NCBI RefSeq assembly: GCF_001724135.1
Contig: NZ_MEDS01000025.1
Span: 1-64,000 of the forward strand
Length of the DNA stretch: 64,000 nucleotides
Direction of reading: 5' to 3'
DNA from: Comamonas sp. SCN 65-56
GTDB lineage: Bacteria > Pseudomonadota > Gammaproteobacteria > Burkholderiales > Burkholderiaceae_C
Under the pieces are notes generated by a model, which had not been told where the DNA came from, made no database searches, and was given only the letters and a program-made list of their open reading frames with translations. The position numbers and the translations under genes were made by a program. Numbering within the stretch: the first letter of the stretch is position 1; every line of letters begins with the position of its first letter. Of this stretch, positions 59,788 through 64,000 are shown piece by piece.

Positions 59788-61212
59788 TCAGACAAAGATG
59801 TCCAGCGCTCTCTGACCGTCAGAACGCCGGGCAGCACCTGCCTGGGCATTCGGAACGCTGACCTGCGCCTCACCCCGACGGCTGCCCTGGTGCCCGGCTT
59901 GGCCATCGCCCGCCGCGCCCTCTCCCCGGCCCCCGGCGACCCCGACATTCACATCCGCCAACGCAAGACCCTGCTCCTGCAGCATGCCGCGCAAGTCTTC
60001 CATGTTGGCATCCAGCGCCTGCCGCACGCTGGCATGGTCGCTCAGGAAAGCCACCTTGGCGGTATCACCGGCCAGCGTCACCTGCACCTGCACCGGCTGG
60101 CCAGCCTGGTCCAGCGTGAACTCGGCCCGCTGGCTCTTCTGGTGTACCCAGAACGCCACTTGCTCGCCCAGTTTCTCCAGAAAATTGCCTGGCAACTGGC
60201 CATCCTGCCCCGCCAGTGCAGAGCCGTCACCGGCCACCCCGCCCTGCTGCACCGGCGCCTGCTGCAGCCCGGCCTCCCCCCCTGCGCCGCCCTGCGTACC
60301 GGCCTGAGCGTTGCCCTCGGATGCGGTGCGAGCGGGACGCGCCGCCAGGGCGGCATCGACCGCGGCGGGCATGGCAGAGGCCGCCCTGTGGGCCAGCGTA
60401 TCACCAGCCCACTGACCGAGCGCGCCACCTTCGCGCAGCAGCACGCGCGGATCACCCGCAGCGTGGCCGGAGCCAAACGTTGGCAGCGGCTCTTTGCCGC
60501 TGACGGCAAGTGTGCCCGCATCGTCTGCGCCCAGCGCCATCCCATGAGCGCCGGCAGTACCGCCTTGGCTGGTTGAACCATCGCCCCCCCCGGCCGCCGC
60601 AGCCACGGCTCCAGGGCTCTGGCCCGAAAGGCGCGCCAGTGCCCCGGTTGCGCCGTGCGACGACCGCAGCGCACCCACCAACGGCCGCGCCGCGGCATCG
60701 CTGCGCGCCGTTTCGGCCACCATGGAGTCAGGGCTCGGCCCCTTTCCCGCGAGGGCGTGCTGCGCCTGGTTCAGCAGCATGTGCAAATGTTCGGCCAGCG
60801 GCAGCGGGGCCGGCAGATCGCCTGCCGGCCCCGGCGTCGCCTTTGCGGGGTCGGCGGCCGTGCCGCTCTGCTGCAAAGCAGGCGCCGGGCCCATCTGCGG
60901 CTGCGGCAGTTGCTGCGACGCGTCCTGAGCGCCGCTTGCGGGCAGCGGGGTGCCCGCTGCCGCCGGTTCGGTCTCGGGCTGACCTACGGTGGATTCAGAT
61001 GGGTCCATGGCAGACTCTGGCAAACCATCGCCCTGCGCCTCACCGGCAAGCACCACGCTCCCACCGAGCGCCGCCAGCAGCAGCGAGAACCCATCCTTGG
61101 CACCAGACGCCGGTGCCTCTGCAGCGGACGGTTTGCCATGGGCTGCACCGGCTGCGGCCTGTGCCTTTTGCGGTGCATGCGCCTGCGCGCTGGCGGGTCG
61201 TACCTGTTCCAT
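59788..61212 (-). CDS. fliK: Flagellar hook-length control protein FliK
   Basis: This 474-residue protein has a long low-complexity Ala/Gly/Gln/Pro N-terminus that acts as the ruler. The C-terminal hook-length domain contains FTLDQAGQPVQVQVTLAGDT and MQEQGLALADVNV-type motifs (LQEQGLALADVNV). A 181-bp gap before fliL holds no clear gene or promoter. It begins 3 bp after fliJ. Confidence 0.9.
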   Translation of the reverse strand: MEQVRPASAQAHAPQKAQAAAGAAHGKPSAAEAPASGAKDGFSLLLAALGGSVVLAGEAQGDGLPESAMDPSESTVGQPETEPAAAGTPLPASGAQDASQQLPQPQMGPAPALQQSGTAADPAKATPGPAGDLPAPLPLAEHLHMLLNQAQHALAGKGPSPDSMVAETARSDAAARPLVGALRSSHGATGALARLSGQSPGAVAAAAGGGDGSTSQGGTAGAHGMALGADDAGTLAVSGKEPLPTFGSGHAAGDPRVLLREGGALGQWAGDTLAHRAASAMPAAVDAALAARPARTASEGNAQAGTQGGAGGEAGLQQAPVQQGGVAGDGSALAGQDGQLPGNFLEKLGEQVAFWVHQKSQRAEFTLDQAGQPVQVQVTLAGDTAKVAFLSDHASVRQALDANMEDLRGMLQEQGLALADVNVGVAGGRGEGAAGDGQAGHQGSRRGEAQVSVPNAQAGAARRSDGQRALDIFV

Positions 61213-61215
61213 GGC

Positions 61216-61680
61216 TCATATCCCCTGTGTCAACTGGCGGCCAGTGCCACGCACATGGCGCTGCATGGCCCATTCGTCGGTTTCCTTCTGTTCACGCCGC
61301 TGCTGCGCTCTCTGCGCCGCTTGCTCGCGCTGCTGCAGCACGTGGCGCAGACTGGCAAGGCGCGCCTCGGCAGTCGCCAGCTGCTGCACGGCCTGCTGCA
61401 CACGCTGCTGCTGCGCCTGCACCACGACTTGCTGCATCTGCGCTGTCTGTTCCAGCCGCTGCAGGAACTGCAACTGATGGCGCAACACCTCCGGCAGCAG
61501 GCGCGCACCTTCGCTCGCACCCCAGCGCTGGCGCGTCTCCTGGGCGTAACCGGTGAGCTGGGCCAGCTGAGCTTCGGCATTGGCGCACTGGCCGCGCTGC
61601 TGCACCAGCACGCGGCGGGCCGCATCACGCTGGCGCTGAGCCATGTCTATCGCCACCTCGAACGCGCGGTGTCCTGCCAT
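61216..61680 (-). CDS. fliJ: Flagellar export chaperone FliJ
   Basis: This 154-residue, almost entirely coiled-coil protein (Gln/Arg/Ala rich) matches the FliJ position and length. It stimulates the FliI ATPase and FlhA. The start MAGHRAFEVAIDMAQ at 61680 is 8 bp after the fliI stop; longer open frames are upstream shadows. Confidence 0.88.
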   Translation of the reverse strand: MAGHRAFEVAIDMAQRQRDAARRVLVQQRGQCANAEAQLAQLTGYAQETRQRWGASEGARLLPEVLRHQLQFLQRLEQTAQMQQVVVQAQQQRVQQAVQQLATAEARLASLRHVLQQREQAAQRAQQRREQKETDEWAMQRHVRGTGRQLTQGI

Positions 61681-61688
61681 GGCGCCTC

Positions 61689-63092
61689 CTAGCTCCGCCC
61701 GAGGGCGATCGCCATGCCGGCGACGCTGTCGTCCAGTGGTGCCGCAGTGCGCATGCCTTGCTGCAAAAAGGCCTGCATCGCCGGCTGCAGCCGGATGGCT
61801 TCGTCGAGCTGCGGGTCCGAGCCAGCCACATAGGCGCCGACCTGCACCAGATCGCTGCTCTTCTGGTAGCGCGACCAAGTGGCCCTGAAGTCACGCGCGA
61901 GCTCGAAATGCTCCGCGGGAACGACATTGACCATCACGCGGGAAGCCGACTGCTCGATGTCGATCGCCGGGAAATGTCCGCCCTCGGCCAGCGCCCGGGA
62001 GAGCACGATATGACCGTCCAGAATGGCGCGTGAGGCGTCGGCGATCGGGTCCTGCTGGTCGTCGCCTTCCGAGAGCACGGTATAAAACGCGGTGATGGAA
62101 CCCACGCCGTTCAAGCCGTTGCCGCTGCGTTCGACCAGCGCCGGCAACTTCGCAAAACAGCTCGGCGGATAGCCCTTGGTGGCCGGCGCCTCGCCAATGG
62201 CCAGCGCAATCTCGCGCTGCGCCATCGCATAGCGCGTCAGCGAATCCATAAGCAGCAGCACATGCTTGCCCTGATCGCGAAAGTACTCCGCCACTGCCGT
62301 GGCATAGCTGGCACCCTGCATGCGCAGCAGCGGCGGCGCATCTGCGGGTGCCGCCACCACCACCGCGCGGCTGCGGTCCTGCTGCCCCAGGATGTCTTCG
62401 ACGAATTCCTTGACTTCACGACCGCGTTCGCCGATGAGGCCGACCACGATCACATCGGCGGCGGTGTAGCGCGCCATCATGCCCAGCAGCACGCTTTTGC
62501 CGACACCCGAACCGGCGAACAGCCCCAGCCGCTGCCCGCGCCCGACGGTGAGCAGCGCATTGATCGCGCGCACACCGGTATCCAGCGGTTCGCGCACCGG
62601 AGCGCGTTCCATCGCGTTGATCGGCTCGCGGCGCAGCGAGCGCGCCGCGACGTTCTGCAGCGCTCCCGCATGGTCCAGCGGTTGTCCCTGGGCATCGACC
62701 ACGCGACCGAGCAAGCCATCGCCCAAGGGCAGACGCAGCACGCCCACACCTGCGGGAGGATCGCCGCCCGCATCACTGGCCAGACGCAACGGCGGCACAT
62801 AGGCGTCGGCGGGAGTGACGGTAGCGCCCGAAGACAGCCCGTGGATATCCCCCGCTGGCATGAGAAAGGCCTTGTCACCGGAAAAACCGACCACCTCGGC
62901 GAGCACCGGCGTGCGCGTACCCTGGCGCACTAGGCACTGCGCGCCCACGGGCACACGCAGACCCGCCGCCTCCAGCACCAGCCCCGTCAGACGCGTCAAC
63001 GTGCCGCGCGATGCCAGCGGCACTTCACCGCCGGCACGCATGCGGGCCCGCTCCATCAGATGCGCCCAGGCGGCGCTGGCTTCAATCGGCAT
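61689..63092 (-). CDS. fliI: Flagellum-specific ATPase FliI
   Basis: This 467-residue export ATPase has Walker A in [14 protein letters not shown], Walker [18 protein letters not shown], and [19 protein letters not shown] as in FliI/F1-beta. It unfolds flagellar substrates with FliH and FliJ. It overlaps fliH by 11 nt. Confidence 0.96.
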   Translation of the reverse strand: MPIEASAAWAHLMERARMRAGGEVPLASRGTLTRLTGLVLEAAGLRVPVGAQCLVRQGTRTPVLAEVVGFSGDKAFLMPAGDIHGLSSGATVTPADAYVPPLRLASDAGGDPPAGVGVLRLPLGDGLLGRVVDAQGQPLDHAGALQNVAARSLRREPINAMERAPVREPLDTGVRAINALLTVGRGQRLGLFAGSGVGKSVLLGMMARYTAADVIVVGLIGERGREVKEFVEDILGQQDRSRAVVVAAPADAPPLLRMQGASYATAVAEYFRDQGKHVLLLMDSLTRYAMAQREIALAIGEAPATKGYPPSCFAKLPALVERSGNGLNGVGSITAFYTVLSEGDDQQDPIADASRAILDGHIVLSRALAEGGHFPAIDIEQSASRVMVNVVPAEHFELARDFRATWSRYQKSSDLVQVGAYVAGSDPQLDEAIRLQPAMQAFLQQGMRTAAPLDDSVAGMAIALGRS

Positions 63093-63804
63093 CGCTCATC
63101 TCCCGCCAGGCGGACACCAGCCCCAGCGCCGCAATTGCTCGGCGCCAGCGCGTTTCCAGCGTTCCATCGACGACGGCACCGGCGCATTCCACGCTGCAGC
63201 CACCGGGTGCCATCGACGCATCTGCTTGCCATTGCACGCGCGTACTGCCGAATTCATCGCGCAGCGCGCCCTCCAGCGCTTGCCAATCCGCCGGATTCAG
63301 GCGCACCGTGGCCGGGCGGCTGTCCTGCACAAAGGTGGCCAGCGCCTCACGCACCACCGGCAGCAGTGCGCGCGGATTGGCCTGCAACTCCTGGCGCACC
63401 ACCTGGCGCGCAATGTCGCACGCCAGCTGCATCAGGCTTTCGGCCATCTGCTGCTGCAGCCCCCCCAGGCTTTCCTCGAAGGTATTGGCCACGCTCGCCA
63501 GCTGCGCAGCCACCTGCTGCCCCTGACCAGCGACATAGTCATCCAGCCGCTGCTGCCACTCGCGCGCCGCCTGCGCCTGACCCTGGCGCAGACCTTCTGC
63601 GAACGCCGCGTCGTGCACCTGCTGCGCCTGCGCGGCGGCGGCCTGTGCCGCTTCCTCGACCTGCTGCTGCTCGACCTCGGCAGACTGCATCGGCAACAAG
63701 GCCGGCTCACCCAGGCCGACATCGCCAAAGCGCCACTGCACCGCCTCGGCGATCTCCTCGCCCGGTATGAAGCGGGTGTAGTGACGGGTGCTGGAAGTCG
63801 CCAT
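63082..63804 (-). CDS. fliH: Flagellar assembly protein FliH
   Basis: This 240-residue protein has the Gln/Ala-rich helical N-terminus and C-terminal FliH domain ([35 protein letters not shown]). FliH negatively regulates FliI and docks it to the C-ring. It starts 12 bp after fliG. Confidence 0.92.
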   Translation of the reverse strand: MATSSTRHYTRFIPGEEIAEAVQWRFGDVGLGEPALLPMQSAEVEQQQVEEAAQAAAAQAQQVHDAAFAEGLRQGQAQAAREWQQRLDDYVAGQGQQVAAQLASVANTFEESLGGLQQQMAESLMQLACDIARQVVRQELQANPRALLPVVREALATFVQDSRPATVRLNPADWQALEGALRDEFGSTRVQWQADASMAPGGCSVECAGAVVDGTLETRWRRAIAALGLVSAWREMSDAD

Positions 63805-63816
63805 GGAGGATCCCCG

Positions 63817-64000
63817 TCAGACGAAGGCGTCGTCACCGCCGCCGGCCAAAGCAATCTGGCCCTCGTCGGAAAGGCGCCGCACAGTCTTGAGGATTTCCTT
63901 TTGCTGAGCCTCGACCTCGGACAGGCGGATCGGCCCGCGCGACTCGAGGTCTTCGCGCATCGCCTCGGCGGCGCGCGTGGACATGTTCTTGAGGAATTTC
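63817..64000 (-). CDS. fliG: Flagellar motor switch protein FliG (partial, C-terminus)
   Basis: The last 60 codons read KFLKNMSTRAAEAMREDLES, then GPIRLSEVEAQQKEILKTVR and a C-terminal GGGDDAFV before TGA at 63817. This is the FliG C-terminal torque helix region. The gene continues off the right edge. It is first of the fliGHIJK set seen here. Confidence 0.93.
   Translation of the reverse strand, partial: KFLKNMSTRAAEAMREDLESRGPIRLSEVEAQQKEILKTVRRLSDEGQIALAGGGDDAFV

Overview
The window reads as a chromosomal segment of a motile, cytochrome-rich betaproteobacterium, most likely Burkholderiales/Comamonadaceae. The evidence is protein character (EF-G, SecDF, flagellar and Che proteins), the rpsL-rpsG-fusA-tuf str operon, a Calvin-type class II aldolase beside pyruvate kinase, and two intergenic copies of an 'AATAGCT...GCGCTT' repeat of the kind scattered through Comamonadaceae genomes. 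No rRNA, CRISPR array, complete insertion sequence or prophage was seen. The one RNA gene is a tRNA-Arg(UCU). No gap without a gene exceeds 300 bp.

Layout. 1-3.5 kb: str operon (minus). 3.7-13.6 kb: one plus-strand cluster, haoA-haoB-ccmCDEFGHIAB. It encodes an octaheme hydroxylamine oxidoreductase with the P460 active-site residues, its partner HaoB, and a complete System I cytochrome c maturation machine starting 4 nt after haoB. 13.6-18.1 kb: MocR-type regulator, D,D-carboxypeptidase, alpha/beta hydrolase, thioredoxin-like 2Fe-2S ferredoxin, HemJ and tRNA-Arg. 18.1-29.8 kb: DUF1631 protein, SecF, SecD, YajC, a giant indolepyruvate ferredoxin oxidoreductase, MurU, and divergent PepP. 29.9-31.2 kb: predicted Fur box, cupredoxin and FTR1 iron permease. 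31.3-38.2 kb: very GC-rich heavy-metal RND efflux locus (CzcI-like, TolC-like, a small HEGHDD protein, membrane fusion protein, pump). It carries two ~165-bp imperfect palindromes, one of them inserted in frame inside the pump gene. 38.3-41.8 kb: pyruvate kinase, DUF4239 protein, aldolase and terminator. 41.8-46.4 kb: minus-strand operon of a NitT/TauT-type ABC importer, NnrS and an FmdE-like protein. 46.5 kb: histidine phosphatase. 47.2-53.5 kb: che operon (CheZ-like, Y, A, W, R, D, B). 53.6-55.3 kb: two-component pair. 55.4-64 kb: flagellar genes fliG(partial)-H-I-J-K and fliL-M-N-O-P-Q-R.

How it fits together. HaoA has eight CXXCH haem sites and needs the Ccm machine encoded directly downstream, so the 10-kb cluster looks like a self-contained, possibly mobile hydroxylamine-oxidation unit. 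It lacks the usual electron acceptors (cytochromes c554 and cM552) of ammonia oxidisers. HAO chemistry releases NO, and NnrS 37 kb away belongs to a family tied to NO/denitrification stress. The NnrS-FmdE-ABC operon and the HAO-Ccm unit are the parts most likely to hold undescribed biology. The remainder is ordinary housekeeping, chemotaxis and flagellar export-apparatus content.
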